In this document: positions 55,204 through 63,855 of the stretch, piece by piece
Layout: every line of letters begins with the position of its first letter
Position numbering within the stretch: position 1 is the first letter of the stretch
From: Sinorhizobium sp. 6-70
GTDB taxonomy: Bacteria > Pseudomonadota > Alphaproteobacteria > Rhizobiales > Rhizobiaceae
Direction of reading: 5' to 3'
Length of the DNA: 64,000 bases
NCBI RefSeq assembly: GCF_030124375.1
Contig: NZ_JASKLS010000008.1
Location: forward strand, 124,001-188,000
Made by a program: the position numbers and the translations under genes
The notes under the pieces: model-generated
Told to the model about the DNA's origin: nothing
What the model saw: only the letters and a program-made list of their open reading frames with translations
Databases searched by the model: none

Positions 55204-56766
55204 ATGAACCACTACGAGAGGCCCGAGGTATTCAATCCGGAAACGCTTCGCAAGAAGATCTCCGAGATTCGCACGGCCGCCCCCGACGAGACGATCGGCG
55301 AGAAAGGCGCCACGGAGCTTAATCCGCTGGCGCGACAGATCGCGCTTCAGTTTCGCGCCGACACCTATTCGCCGGCCATGATCACCGGCCTGATCCGGCT
55401 GCTCGATTTCTGCGTTCTCTTCGCCATCGGCTATGGCATCAACGCGTATTATGTCCAGCCGGCTGTCGAACAGCTGCCCGTCTATCTTGCAATTCTCGCC
55501 GGCGGCTCGGCACTCGCCGTCGCGGCCATCCAGGTCGCCGATGGCTATCAGGTGCCGGCGCTCAGAGCATGGCTGCGAATGTCGCCGCGCGTTCTGGGCG
55601 CCTGGGCGACAGCCTTCGGCGCGATTGCGCTCGCGCTCTTCTTTCTGAAATCCGGGCATCAGTATTCCCGCGTCTGGATCGCGGCTTGGTTCATCGGCGG
55701 TGCGGTCTTCCTTATCGCCCAACGCGCCTTCATCGCCTATTCGATCCGCCATTGGTCGCGCAACGGGACGATGGAGCGTCGTGCGGTCATCGTCGGCGGC
55801 GGTCAGGCGGCCAAGGACCTGATCCGCACGATCGAACATCAGCCGGACAATGACATCCGCATCTGTGGCATCTTCGACGATCGCGACGAGCGGCGATCAC
55901 CAAACATGATCGCCGGCTACCCGAAATTGGGGACCGTCAACGAACTCGTCGAATTCGCCCGGCTCGCGAGGATCGACATGCTGATCATCTCGCTGCCGCT
56001 GACTGCGGAAAAACGTATTCTCGAACTGTTGAGGAAGCTCTGGATCCTCCCGGTCGACATCCGCCTGGCGGCACACGCCAACAACCTGCGCTTCCGTCCG
56101 CGCAGCTATTCCCATGTCGGACAGGTTCCGATGCTCGACATCTTCGACAAGCCGATCGCCGATTGGGATTCCGTGGCGAAGCGCTGTTTCGACATTTTTT
56201 TCAGCGTCGTCGCGCTCCTTCTCCTATGGCCGGTGATGCTTGCCGCCGCTGTCGCCGTCAAGATCACGTCGCCAGGGCCGATCATCTTCAAGCAGGCCCG
56301 ACACGGCTTCAACAACGAGACGATCGAGGTTTACAAGTTCCGCTCGATGTATGCGCACATGAGCGATCCGACCGCTCGCAGCGCCGTCACCAAGGGAGAC
56401 CCGCGGGTGACCCCTGTCGGCCGCTTCCTGCGTAAGTCTTCAATCGACGAGCTGCCGCAGATCTTCAACGTGTTGAAGGGCGAACTCTCGCTGGTCGGCC
56501 CGCGCCCCCACGCCGTTCTGGCACAAACGCGCAACCGAACCTATTCCGATGTCGTCGAGGGCTATTTCGCCCGCCATCGCGTCAAGCCCGGGGTAACGGG
56601 CTGGGCACAAATCAACGGCTGGCGTGGCGAGATCGACAATGATGAAAAGATCCGATTCCGCACCGCTTTCGATCTCTACTACATCGAGAACTGGTCACTG
56701 CTCTTCGATCTGAAGATCCTTGTGCTCACGCCATTCCGGTTGCTCAACACGGATAACGCCTATTGA
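55204..56766 (+). CDS. Initiating polyprenyl-phosphate sugar phosphotransferase, WcaJ-like
   Basis: Transfers the first sugar-phosphate to undecaprenyl phosphate and so starts the repeat unit. The 520-residue protein has N-terminal membrane helices (residues about 55-190), then a CoA_binding_3 Rossmann domain (RAVIVGGGQAAKDLIRTIEH). The catalytic C-terminal part follows, with a membrane anchor (near 330-355), KFRSM, LPQIFNVLKGELSLVGPRPH and GVTGWAQINGWRGE. This is the undecaprenyl-phosphate glucose phosphotransferase type. The start follows AGGAAGAGACC. It overlaps the polymerase gene by 4 bases. Confidence 0.94.
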   Translation: MNHYERPEVFNPETLRKKISEIRTAAPDETIGEKGATELNPLARQIALQFRADTYSPAMITGLIRLLDFCVLFAIGYGINAYYVQPAVEQLPVYLAILAGGSALAVAAIQVADGYQVPALRAWLRMSPRVLGAWATAFGAIALALFFLKSGHQYSRVWIAAWFIGGAVFLIAQRAFIAYSIRHWSRNGTMERRAVIVGGGQAAKDLIRTIEHQPDNDIRICGIFDDRDERRSPNMIAGYPKLGTVNELVEFARLARIDMLIISLPLTAEKRILELLRKLWILPVDIRLAAHANNLRFRPRSYSHVGQVPMLDIFDKPIADWDSVAKRCFDIFFSVVALLLLWPVMLAAAVAVKITSPGPIIFKQARHGFNNETIEVYKFRSMYAHMSDPTARSAVTKGDPRVTPVGRFLRKSSIDELPQIFNVLKGELSLVGPRPHAVLAQTRNRTYSDVVEGYFARHRVKPGVTGWAQINGWRGEIDNDEKIRFRTAFDLYYIENWSLLFDLKILVLTPFRLLNTDNAY

Positions 56767-58007
56767 TCTCCGCGAGCGCATCCCCGCCGAGCGTTCTCCG
56801 CCCCCAGCTTGCCGCGGTTTCGCTGGTCGGTTCCGGCCTGGTCACGGTCGCGGTTTTTCTTTCGGGCTTCGTCATCGACGAGCCCGCGCCTTACGAGCTC
56901 TTCATGGCGTGCCTCATCGGCCTGTGGGCACTCTTCGGGCTGAAGATTTCCCGCTATGTGGCGCCGTTGCTGTCTCTGCTCGTGCTGTTCATGGTGGGCG
57001 GCATGCTGTCGCTGACCGTGATGGCGGACCTTGCCACCGGGCCGATGTATATGGCCGTCTCCGGCTTCCTCGCGCTCTCGGCGGTCTTCTTCGCGGCGAT
57101 CATCGAAGATCGGCACCAAAGACTGCGGCTGATCTTCAATGCCTGGGTTGCTGCCGCGGTCATCACGGCGCTCCTCGGTATTCTCGGCTATTTCGGCGCA
57201 ATACCGGGAGGCGCCAACTTCACGCTCTACGACCGCGCGAAGGGAGCGTTCCAGGACCCGAACGTTTTCGGCCCCTTCCTCGCCGCGCCGGCGCTCTATC
57301 TCATTCATGGCCTCCTCACCCAGCCGATCCGCCAGGCGCCGGCGAAGATCGTTGGACTTCTCATCCTGACGCTCGGCGTTTTTCTCTCGTTTTCGCGAGC
57401 GGCCTGGGCGCTCAATCTCTTCTGCGTCGTCGCCTTTGTCTTCGTCATGCTGCTGAAGGAGCGAAGCGGCCTCTTCCGCCTGCGCATACTGGTGCTCGCG
57501 CTCTGCGGCGCGCTCTTCATCGTCACCGCACTCGCAGCCGCCCTGCAGTCCGAGCAGGTCGCAACCCTTTTCTCAAGCCGTTCCCAGCTTGTTCAGGAGT
57601 ATGATGGCGGACATCTCGGCCGGTTCGACCGGCACCGGATCGGCTTTCTCATGTCGATGGAAAAACCGCTCGGCATCGGCCCTCTGGTTTTCAGCACCAT
57701 CTTCCCGGAGGACGAGCACAATATCTGGCTGAAGTGCCTGACGTCCTACGGCTGGATCGGCTTGATCGCCTACGTGACGCTGATCGCATGGACGCTTTCA
57801 CTGGGCTTCCGCTTCCTCCTGCTCGACCGGCCATGGCAACCGTACCTGATGATTGCGTGGGTGACACTGATCGGCCATGCTGGTGTCGGCAACGTCATCG
57901 ATACGGATCATTGGCGTCATTTCTACATGCTGCTTGGCATCGTCTGGGGATGTGCCGCGCTCGAATATCGCTTTCAAAGGCGCGCCCGCGCCGGAAGGCA
58001 CATATGA
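56763..58007 (+). CDS. O-antigen ligase/polymerase-like membrane protein (Wzy-type)
   Basis: A 414-residue inner-membrane protein with about ten helices, matching the Wzy_C/O-antigen ligase family. The periplasmic loop between the late helices contains LGRFDRHRIGFLMSMEKPLG and DEHNIWLKCLTSYGWIG, where such enzymes place catalytic His and Arg. It most likely polymerises the lipid-linked units; ligation to a lipid carrier is the alternative. The start is TTG overlapping the previous stop (TTGA). It ends with an ATGA overlap onto the next gene. Confidence 0.9.
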   Translation: MISASASPPSVLRPQLAAVSLVGSGLVTVAVFLSGFVIDEPAPYELFMACLIGLWALFGLKISRYVAPLLSLLVLFMVGGMLSLTVMADLATGPMYMAVSGFLALSAVFFAAIIEDRHQRLRLIFNAWVAAAVITALLGILGYFGAIPGGANFTLYDRAKGAFQDPNVFGPFLAAPALYLIHGLLTQPIRQAPAKIVGLLILTLGVFLSFSRAAWALNLFCVVAFVFVMLLKERSGLFRLRILVLALCGALFIVTALAAALQSEQVATLFSSRSQLVQEYDGGHLGRFDRHRIGFLMSMEKPLGIGPLVFSTIFPEDEHNIWLKCLTSYGWIGLIAYVTLIAWTLSLGFRFLLLDRPWQPYLMIAWVTLIGHAGVGNVIDTDHWRHFYMLLGIVWGCAALEYRFQRRARAGRHI

Positions 58008-59182
58008 CCATCGACACGCCCGCAACCGACGGATCGTCGGCCCGTCCGCTGCGCCTTCTCGAAGTGCTGGAGCCAAGCGGAGGCGGGTCCGGCCGGCATT
58101 TCCTCGACATTTGCCGCGGCATGCAGGCGCGCGGCCATCACGTCGAGGCGATCTATTCGCCGGTGCGAGCGGAAGACGGCTTCGTCCGCGAGCTCAAGGC
58201 AATCGACTTGCCCGCCGTCCATGCGGTCGACATGGAGCGTGCGCCTGGACCGTCCGATCTGTCGGCTTTTCGCGCCATTCGGCGCATCAGCCGAACCGCG
58301 GGGCCGTTCGACATCGTCCACGGCCACAGTTCCAAGGCGGGCGCCCTCACGCGCCTGCGGCTGCCCGGGCGCCATGCGCCGCGCGTCTATACCCCGCATG
58401 CCTTCCGGACGATGGACCCGGCGCTTGATCGAGCGGGGCGCTTGATCTACGGCGCCATCGAGTGGGCCTTGGCGTGGTTTTTTACCGATCACCTCATCAC
58501 GGTTTCCGATGACGAGCGCGCGCATGCATTGTCGCTCGGCATGCCCGAACGACGAATGTCCGTGATCGTCAACGGCGTTTCGCCCCCCTCACCCGACATG
58601 GCGAAGACGGTTCGAGCGAGCTTCGGGATTCCCGCAGACGCCTTCGTCTTCGGCTTCATTGGCCGTCTTTCCAGCCAGAAGGCGCCGGAGCGGCTCATTG
58701 ACGCATTCAAAGGCGCGGCATCATCGGTCAAGAACAGCTATCTCGTGATGGTCGGTGCCGGCGAACTGGAGGAGGAGCTTCGCCGCACGATCGCGGCAAG
58801 CGGGTTGCAAAGCCGCATTCACCTAACCTCCGCCTTTACCGGTTCCCAGGCTGTGGCCGCATTCGATCTCGTCGTCATGCCAAGCCGCTACGAAGCGATG
58901 TCCTATGTCATGCTGGAGGCCGCCGCCGCGGGCAGGCCGATCATCATCGCCGATGTCGGCGGCGCCCGAACCGTCATCCACAACGGCGAGAACGGCTTCA
59001 TCATTCCCAACAGCGACGATGTTTCGCAGCTCACGAAGACAATGATCGCGGCTGCAAGCCCGGAAAGCTATCCCGCGCTCCTCAAGGCGGCCGAGGTCCA
59101 CAAGGATCGTTTCACGCTCGACGTGATGCTTGACCGGACGGAAGAACTCTACCGACGTTTGGCGGCGCGCCAGCGCCGCTGA
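58004..59182 (+). CDS. Glycosyltransferase, GT4 family, last gene of the polysaccharide operon
   Basis: A 392-residue GT-B glycosyltransferase with EPSGGGSGRHFLDICRGMQA at the N-terminus, VHGHSSKAGALTRLRLPGRH in the acceptor half and MPSRYEAMSYVMLEAAAAGR in the donor half (GT4 E-x7-E). It resembles the GT at 53975-55144 closely enough to suggest gene duplication. The ATG at 58004 overlaps the polymerase stop (ATGA). No flippase (Wzx) gene is seen in the operon, so one must be elsewhere if the pathway is Wzx/Wzy-dependent. Confidence 0.92.
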   Translation: MTIDTPATDGSSARPLRLLEVLEPSGGGSGRHFLDICRGMQARGHHVEAIYSPVRAEDGFVRELKAIDLPAVHAVDMERAPGPSDLSAFRAIRRISRTAGPFDIVHGHSSKAGALTRLRLPGRHAPRVYTPHAFRTMDPALDRAGRLIYGAIEWALAWFFTDHLITVSDDERAHALSLGMPERRMSVIVNGVSPPSPDMAKTVRASFGIPADAFVFGFIGRLSSQKAPERLIDAFKGAASSVKNSYLVMVGAGELEEELRRTIAASGLQSRIHLTSAFTGSQAVAAFDLVVMPSRYEAMSYVMLEAAAAGRPIIIADVGGARTVIHNGENGFIIPNSDDVSQLTKTMIAAASPESYPALLKAAEVHKDRFTLDVMLDRTEELYRRLAARQRR

Positions 59183-59212
59183 GCGACCATCTATCCACAA
59201 AACGGACACGCC

Positions 59213-59256
59213 GGCGCCGCGCGTCTTATCAGACGCGCAAAGGAGCTGAATTGCTG
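59213..59256 (-). repeat. RIME-like palindromic repeat, partial copy d
   Basis: GGCGCC then GCGCGTC-ttatca-GACGCGC, then AAAGGAGCTGAATTGCTG. On the minus strand it matches part of the elements at 45008-45098 and 48456-48543. It lies 30 bases after the polysaccharide operon. Confidence 0.7.
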
Positions 59257-59285
59257 AAGCGGGATTGCCGGTTGTCGTCGAGAGG

Positions 59286-59333
59286 CGTCGGATGCTGTAC
59301 GCCTCGCCCATCAGGGAGGCCCCGCATCCGACG
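59286..59333. repeat. Long two-stage hairpin after the small secreted protein gene
   Basis: CGTCGGATGC and GCATCCGACG are perfect 10-bp arms 28 bases apart, with an inner GCCTC/GAGGC pair. It lies 9 bases after the stop of the minus-strand gene at 59343-59549 and may end its transcript, though no T-run follows. Confidence 0.6.
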
Positions 59334-59342
59334 TTATTTGGC

Positions 59343-59549
59343 CTATTGTTCCGCCTGCCGCTCTTCCTGCTGCTGTTTCTGCTGCAGAAGGATCTCTTCC
59401 GCCGGCGTCGACTGTTCGGCCTTGGTGACGCTCGCCGTGGTCATCTCTTCGTCTACAGAAGCAGTGGTCTTGGAATGGCCGATGCACTCGGCGGAAGCCA
59501 CTGTTGTCGAGAAAGCGAGGGCGGCTGCAAATACGAGGATGGTCTTCAT
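59343..59549 (-). CDS. Small secreted Gln/Glu-rich protein
   Basis: A 68-residue protein with a signal peptide (MKTILVFAAALAFSTTVASA, cleavage near residue 20). The mature 48 residues have one cysteine and end in a Gln/Glu-rich stretch (LLQQKQQQEERQAEQ). AAGGAGAAGCC precedes the ATG, a good ribosome site. No domain is recognised. It is next to the polysaccharide operon but on the opposite strand. Confidence 0.7.
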   Translation of the reverse strand: MKTILVFAAALAFSTTVASAECIGHSKTTASVDEEMTTASVTKAEQSTPAEEILLQQKQQQEERQAEQ

Positions 59550-59851
59550 AAGGCTTCTCCTTGTTGTTGCAGGCGCAGTCTATCCGCCGCCGCGGCCCCG
59601 ACCAAATCACAAAACCGTTCTCTGGTTCGGTTGTGATCGGCGCCGTGGAAATGCGTTTCGCAGCGCCACGAAAAGGAAGCCAGCGAGAAGCGGGGAAGCA
59701 CCAGCTCCCAGCCGGTACCGCAAGCCTGCCTGTCGCCCGACGCAGGATTTTTCTCACGGACTTAGGGAGTTTTGCTTGGCCTGATGGCGTTTTACCGTCA
59801 ACGACGCCGTTGCCGGACGGTCATCGCGAAGGGAGTTGCCAAGGGATTAAA
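59550..59851. other. Intergenic region without a recognised gene
   Basis: About 300 bases between the small secreted protein and tRNA-Pro. Long plus-strand open reading here runs through the antisense of the tRNA and has no gene-like composition. It presumably holds the promoter of the small secreted protein. Confidence 0.4.
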
Positions 59852-59928
<77 letters not shown>

Positions 59929-60258
59929 AACCGAGAAAATCCCTATATTCTCAACGCTGGGAGCGCAAGCCCGAAATTCGATGTCGACAGGAAAAACGAA
60001 CCGCCCGCGTGCATATGTCGGACGAACCTTCATGCAACAGGCGCCCCGCAACCTCTCCATCGCCCACGCCAATGCAGTGCGACGAAGTTTGCCGACGGGC
60101 ACTTACGGGATCGAGGCCGGGCGGCAGCTGACCGGACCCACGGGGAACAAAACCCTGCTCGGTGCCGTTCGGTCCATGCCGGCCGAGAGCCGCCGTGCAT
60201 TCGTTGGCGGCGGGCGACGCTCCAGAAAGGAAGAAAGCCAAACGACGGGAAGATACAG
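59929..60258. other. Intergenic region without a recognised gene
   Basis: About 330 bases between tRNA-Pro and the 134-aa gene. Open frames on both strands look like chance high-GC frames. No repeat or clear promoter is seen. Confidence 0.4.
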
Positions 60259-60663
60259 ATGTCTCGGAAAGTAAACGAAGATAAGCTTCAGAAACTGGCG
60301 CTGCTGCTTGGTCAAACCGTCGCCGCCTTGCGTGTGAATGAAATGATAATGTGCCGCCTTCTCGAATGGGCCGCTTCACAGAGCCATGACCCACGAGGGT
60401 TCGTCCGCGACGCGGTGGAGACTACCAGGAACGACCTGCAGAAGGCGGGCCAGGCAGACGGCAGGATGCTAACAGTCTTGGCGGCCCACGAGGCGCTGGA
60501 ATATCTCGATCAGCTCTCAGCGGCGATGCAAGTCGCGCCGGCGGCAAAGCCTCAGGCAGGGGCGAACGGTCTTGCCTTCCTTGAGCATGTTCATTTCCCG
60601 GCGTTTGCCTTCACTCCGGATCGACTTGCGAACGGCACTTCCAAGCCGCGCAGAGCAAAATAG
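60259..60663 (+). CDS. Hypothetical protein
   Basis: A 134-residue soluble, mostly helical protein that I do not recognise. Residues 5-90 have heptad-like Leu/Ala spacing (LQKLALLLGQTVAALRVNEM, LTVLAAHEALEYLDQLSAAM). The C-terminus is Pro/Lys/Arg-rich. The ATG follows GGGAAGATACAG, a moderate ribosome site. It stands alone between tRNA-Pro and the convergent merR gene, so context gives no function. Confidence 0.6.
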   Translation: MSRKVNEDKLQKLALLLGQTVAALRVNEMIMCRLLEWAASQSHDPRGFVRDAVETTRNDLQKAGQADGRMLTVLAAHEALEYLDQLSAAMQVAPAAKPQAGANGLAFLEHVHFPAFAFTPDRLANGTSKPRRAK

Positions 60664-60717
60664 CGCTGCACCGGTAGCCACCAATCACACTCATCAATAG
60701 ATGCCTTGAAAGCGGTG

Positions 60718-61251
60718 TCACCGCACCTGGTCGAGCAGCCGCTTGCATTCCAGGAGATCGTAAAGCGCCTCCTGCAACAACGCCCGGTCTTCCTTGCTTA
60801 CGGAAGCCTTGCCGATCGATACCTCCGCGTCGTCGCCACTACCGCCGCCGAAGGAGAAAAACCGCCGGCCCGCCGGAGCCTTCGCGCGGCCGACGATCTG
60901 GTCCTCGTCGGCGACACCGACCTTCGGCGGTTGCGGCTCCTCGTTGCTGGAAGCTGCAAGTGCTTCGACAGTTGCTAGATCGCCGCTTGCGATCGCCGCG
61001 ACGAACTTGTTGCCGTTGGCCTTCAGGAGCTTTTGCACGCCCTTGATCGTGTAGCCGTGATCATAGAGGAGGTGGCGAATGCCCTTGAGGAGATCGACGT
61101 CCTCCGGGCGATAATACCGCCGACCGCCGCCCCGCTTCATCGGCTTGATCTGCTGGAATCGTGTCTCCCAGAAACGCAGAACGTGTTGCGGCAGATCGAG
61201 CTCGTCTGCGACCTCGCTGATTGTGCGGAAGGCGTCCGGGCTTTTGTCCAT
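60718..61251 (-). CDS. MerR-family transcriptional regulator
   Basis: A 177-residue regulator with an N-terminal MerR winged helix: RTISEVADELDLPQHVLRFW and GGGRRYYRPEDVDLLKGIRH. A low-complexity linker and a C-terminal helix (DRALLQEALYDLLECKRLLD) follow. There are no metal-binding cysteines, so it is not a metal sensor of the classic type. It follows ihfA by 136 bases. The plsX-fabH-ihfA-merR order is conserved in rhizobia, but its target is unknown to me. Confidence 0.92.
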   Translation of the reverse strand: MDKSPDAFRTISEVADELDLPQHVLRFWETRFQQIKPMKRGGGRRYYRPEDVDLLKGIRHLLYDHGYTIKGVQKLLKANGNKFVAAIASGDLATVEALAASSNEEPQPPKVGVADEDQIVGRAKAPAGRRFFSFGGGSGDDAEVSIGKASVSKEDRALLQEALYDLLECKRLLDQVR

Positions 61252-61359
61252 ATCATCCCCATTTACAGATCACGCGGCTTGTCAGCACCGCAATGGACGG
61301 ATCACCGCGCGATGATCGCACGAGTCGCGCCCATTTCAATGGGTTATGGACAGGTTTTC

Positions 61360-61375
61360 AACCACATTTGTGGTT
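61360..61375. repeat. Inverted repeat in the ihfA-merR gap
   Basis: AACCACA-tt-TGTGGTT is a perfect 7-bp inverted repeat 12 bases after the ihfA stop on the minus strand. It has no T-run and is upstream of merR, so it could be an operator rather than a terminator. Confidence 0.45.
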
Positions 61376-61387
61376 TCGAGCAGGGGA

Positions 61388-61726
61388 TCACGACGCCGGA
61401 GCGGCCGGCCTCTGCTTGGCCTTGCGGCTCAAATGCGCCTTCAGCACGCGCTGTTTCAATACGTTGGACGCCTTGAAGGTCATCACCCGGCGCGGTGAAA
61501 TCGGAACTTCCTCGCCGGTTTTCGGATTGCGCCCGATGCGCTCATTCTTGTCGCGCACCTGGAACGTCGCAAAGGAGGACAGTTTCACGCTCTCGCCACG
61601 CACGATTGCGTTGCATATTTCATCAATGACCGTTTCCACGAGTTCGGCCGACTCTGTACGAGATAGGCCCACCTTGCGAAAGACCGACTCAGCCAAGTCC
61701 GCCCGTGTTACTGTTTTTCCGCTCAT
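61388..61726 (-). CDS. ihfA: Integration host factor subunit alpha
   Basis: DNA-bending protein that forms a heterodimer with IhfB. The 112 residues start MSGKTVTRADLAESVFRKVG; the DNA-binding beta arm is FQVRDKNERIGRNPKTGEEV with the conserved proline. A basic C-terminal extension of about 12 residues (RKAKQRPAAPAS) goes beyond the E. coli length of 99, as in other rhizobia. It is preceded by fabH. Confidence 0.95.
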   Translation of the reverse strand: MSGKTVTRADLAESVFRKVGLSRTESAELVETVIDEICNAIVRGESVKLSSFATFQVRDKNERIGRNPKTGEEVPISPRRVMTFKASNVLKQRVLKAHLSRKAKQRPAAPAS

Positions 61727-61820
61727 CTTCCCCCACCGATGTCTGGCATGCCGATCAGCGAAGGAAGACTATTGCCCTTGCCTTTTGCGGTCAAGCGCCT
61801 GCGGTGCTTCATTATTTTCT

Positions 61821-62792
61821 TTACCACCGGATGAGAACGGAACCCCAGGTGAAGCCGCCGCCCATCGCCTCGAGCATCACGAGGTCGCCTTTCTTTATCC
61901 GCCCGTCGGCGGCCGCGTTATCAAGCGCGAGCGGAATGGAGGCGGCCGAGGTATTGCCGTGGACGTCGACCGTCACCACAACCTTATCGAGCGGGATGCC
62001 CAGCTTCTTTGCAGAGCCATCGATGATGCGTCGGTTGGCCTGGTGCGGAACCAGCCAGTCGACGTCGTCTGCCGTCGTTCCCGTTGCCTCGAAAGCCGCC
62101 TCGATCACGTCCGTGATCATGCCGACGGCATGCTTGAACACCTCACGGCCTTCCATCCTGAGATGGCCCACGGTGCCCGTGGTCGATGGGCCGCCGTCGA
62201 CGTAAAGCTTGTCGCCATGAATGCCGTCTGAGCGCAGTTGTGCCGTGAGCACGCCGCGGTCGGCATTCGTGCCTGCTCCCTCCTGGGCTTCAAGGACGAT
62301 CGCGCCGGCGCCGTCGCCGAAGAGGACACAAGTTGTGCGATCGGACCAGTCGAGGATGCGCGAGAACGTCTCCGCCCCAATCACCAGGGCCCGCTTGGCG
62401 AGTCCGCCGCGGATATAGGCATCCGCCGTCGCCACCGCATAGACGAAGCCGGAACAGACCGCCTGCAGATCGAAGGCCGCGCCGTGCCGCATGCCGAGGC
62501 GGTTCTGGATGTTAACCGCCGTCGCCGGAAACGTGTTGTCCGGAGTCGATGTGGCAACGATGATCAGGTCCAGGTCGTCGGCCGTCAGATCGGCCCGCGC
62601 AAGCGCGGCGCGCGCGGCACTTTCTCCGAGTGATGCCGTCGTTTCGCCCTCACTGGCGATGTAACGCTGGCGAATCCCGGTCCGCTGCACGATCCATTCG
62701 TCGGACGTGTCGACCTTCGATTCCATTTCCTTGTTGGTCATCACTCGCTTCGGCAGCGCTGCCCCGAAGCCGCGAACGACGGAACGGATCAT
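61821..62792 (-). CDS. fabH: 3-oxoacyl-ACP synthase III
   Basis: Starts fatty-acid synthesis by condensing acetyl-CoA with malonyl-ACP. The 323-residue protein has the catalytic triad C113 (LQAVCSGFVYA), H250 (VPHQANRRI) and N280 (VHGNTSAASIP). GGGFTWGSVLIRW ends the protein. It follows plsX by 19 bases and precedes ihfA, so phospholipid and fatty-acid genes share a transcript. Confidence 0.97.
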   Translation of the reverse strand: MIRSVVRGFGAALPKRVMTNKEMESKVDTSDEWIVQRTGIRQRYIASEGETTASLGESAARAALARADLTADDLDLIIVATSTPDNTFPATAVNIQNRLGMRHGAAFDLQAVCSGFVYAVATADAYIRGGLAKRALVIGAETFSRILDWSDRTTCVLFGDGAGAIVLEAQEGAGTNADRGVLTAQLRSDGIHGDKLYVDGGPSTTGTVGHLRMEGREVFKHAVGMITDVIEAAFEATGTTADDVDWLVPHQANRRIIDGSAKKLGIPLDKVVVTVDVHGNTSAASIPLALDNAAADGRIKKGDLVMLEAMGGGFTWGSVLIRW

Positions 62793-62811
62793 TTACTCAA
62801 AACCTCATCAT

Positions 62812-63855
62812 TCATGCCGGCGGGAGGGGTTCAGACGGCTGTGCGCCGTGATATTTCGCCAGGTCGCTTTCTATTTTGGCCTTGAGGCCGTTCTTTACCA
62901 TGTCGTAGCCGACATCGATTGCGGCCGCGAAACCCTCGGCGTCGGTGCCACCATGGCTCTTGATGACGACGCCATTGAGGCCGAGGAACACGCCGCCGTT
63001 GACCTTCCGCGGGTCCATCTTTTCACGCAACCGGTCGAAGGCGCCCTTTGCGAACACGTAACCGATCTTCGCGAGCAATGTGCGCGACATCGCCGCGCGC
63101 AGATATTCGGCAATCTGGCGCGCCGTTCCTTCGGCCGCCTTCAAGGCGATATTGCCAGAGAAGCCTTCGGTGACAACGACATCGACGGTTCCGCGGCCAA
63201 TATCGTCGCCTTCAACGAAACCGTAATAGTCAATGCCCTCGATGTTGGCCTCGCGGATGAGCCGTCCGGCCTCCTTGACCTCTTCCTGGCCTTTGATTTC
63301 TTCCACGCCGACATTGAGCAAGCCGACCGAAGGATGCTCGACCTCGAACAGTGCGCGAGCCATCGCGCCGCCCATCAAGGCGAAATCCATGAGCTGCTGC
63401 GCGTCCGCGCCGATCGTCGCGCCGACGTCGAGGACGATGCTTTCCCCTTTGAGCGTCGGCCAGATGGCGGCAATCGCAGGGCGCTGGATCCCCTGCATGG
63501 TTCTGAGACAGAAGACGGACATCGCCATCAGCGCGCCTGTATTGCCTGCGGAAACGACCACATCCGCCTCGCCGGCATTGATCGCGTCGATCGCCTTCCA
63601 CATGCTCGATTTGCCACGCCCACGCCGGAGCGCCTGGCTAGGCTTTTCGTCCATGGCGACGGCGATTTCGCAATCGTTGAAAGTGCTCGCTGCATTCAGC
63701 TTCGGATACTTGGCCAGAAGCTCGGCGCATCGCGCTTCCTGACCGAACAAGACGAATCTTATGTCCGGGTGACGTTCGAGCGCTCTTGCTGCGCCCGGGA
63801 TGACGACTTCAGGACCATAGTCGCCCCCCATCACGTCAAGTGAAATTCTGACCAC
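62812..63855 (-). CDS. plsX: Phosphate acyltransferase PlsX
   Basis: Makes acyl-phosphate from acyl-ACP for membrane phospholipid synthesis. The 347-residue protein begins MVRISLDVMGGDYGPEVVIP and has VVSAGNTGALMAMSVFCLRT and VVVTEGFSGNIALKAAEGTA, both family signatures. I chose the GTG at 63855 because it begins at the conserved motif and gives the usual length; an in-frame ATG at 63909 would add 18 basic residues. fabH follows after 19 bases. Confidence 0.95.
   Translation of the reverse strand: MVRISLDVMGGDYGPEVVIPGAARALERHPDIRFVLFGQEARCAELLAKYPKLNAASTFNDCEIAVAMDEKPSQALRRGRGKSSMWKAIDAINAGEADVVVSAGNTGALMAMSVFCLRTMQGIQRPAIAAIWPTLKGESIVLDVGATIGADAQQLMDFALMGGAMARALFEVEHPSVGLLNVGVEEIKGQEEVKEAGRLIREANIEGIDYYGFVEGDDIGRGTVDVVVTEGFSGNIALKAAEGTARQIAEYLRAAMSRTLLAKIGYVFAKGAFDRLREKMDPRKVNGGVFLGLNGVVIKSHGGTDAEGFAAAIDVGYDMVKNGLKAKIESDLAKYHGAQPSEPLPPA

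Noticed and set aside
37098..59256. Repeated palindromes as a CRISPR array
   Set aside because: The copies are kilobases apart in separate intergenic gaps, with no regular spacers and no cas genes.
59951..60394. 147-codon minus-strand frame beside tRNA-Pro
   Set aside because: It overlaps the better-supported 134-aa plus-strand gene and has a random-looking composition.
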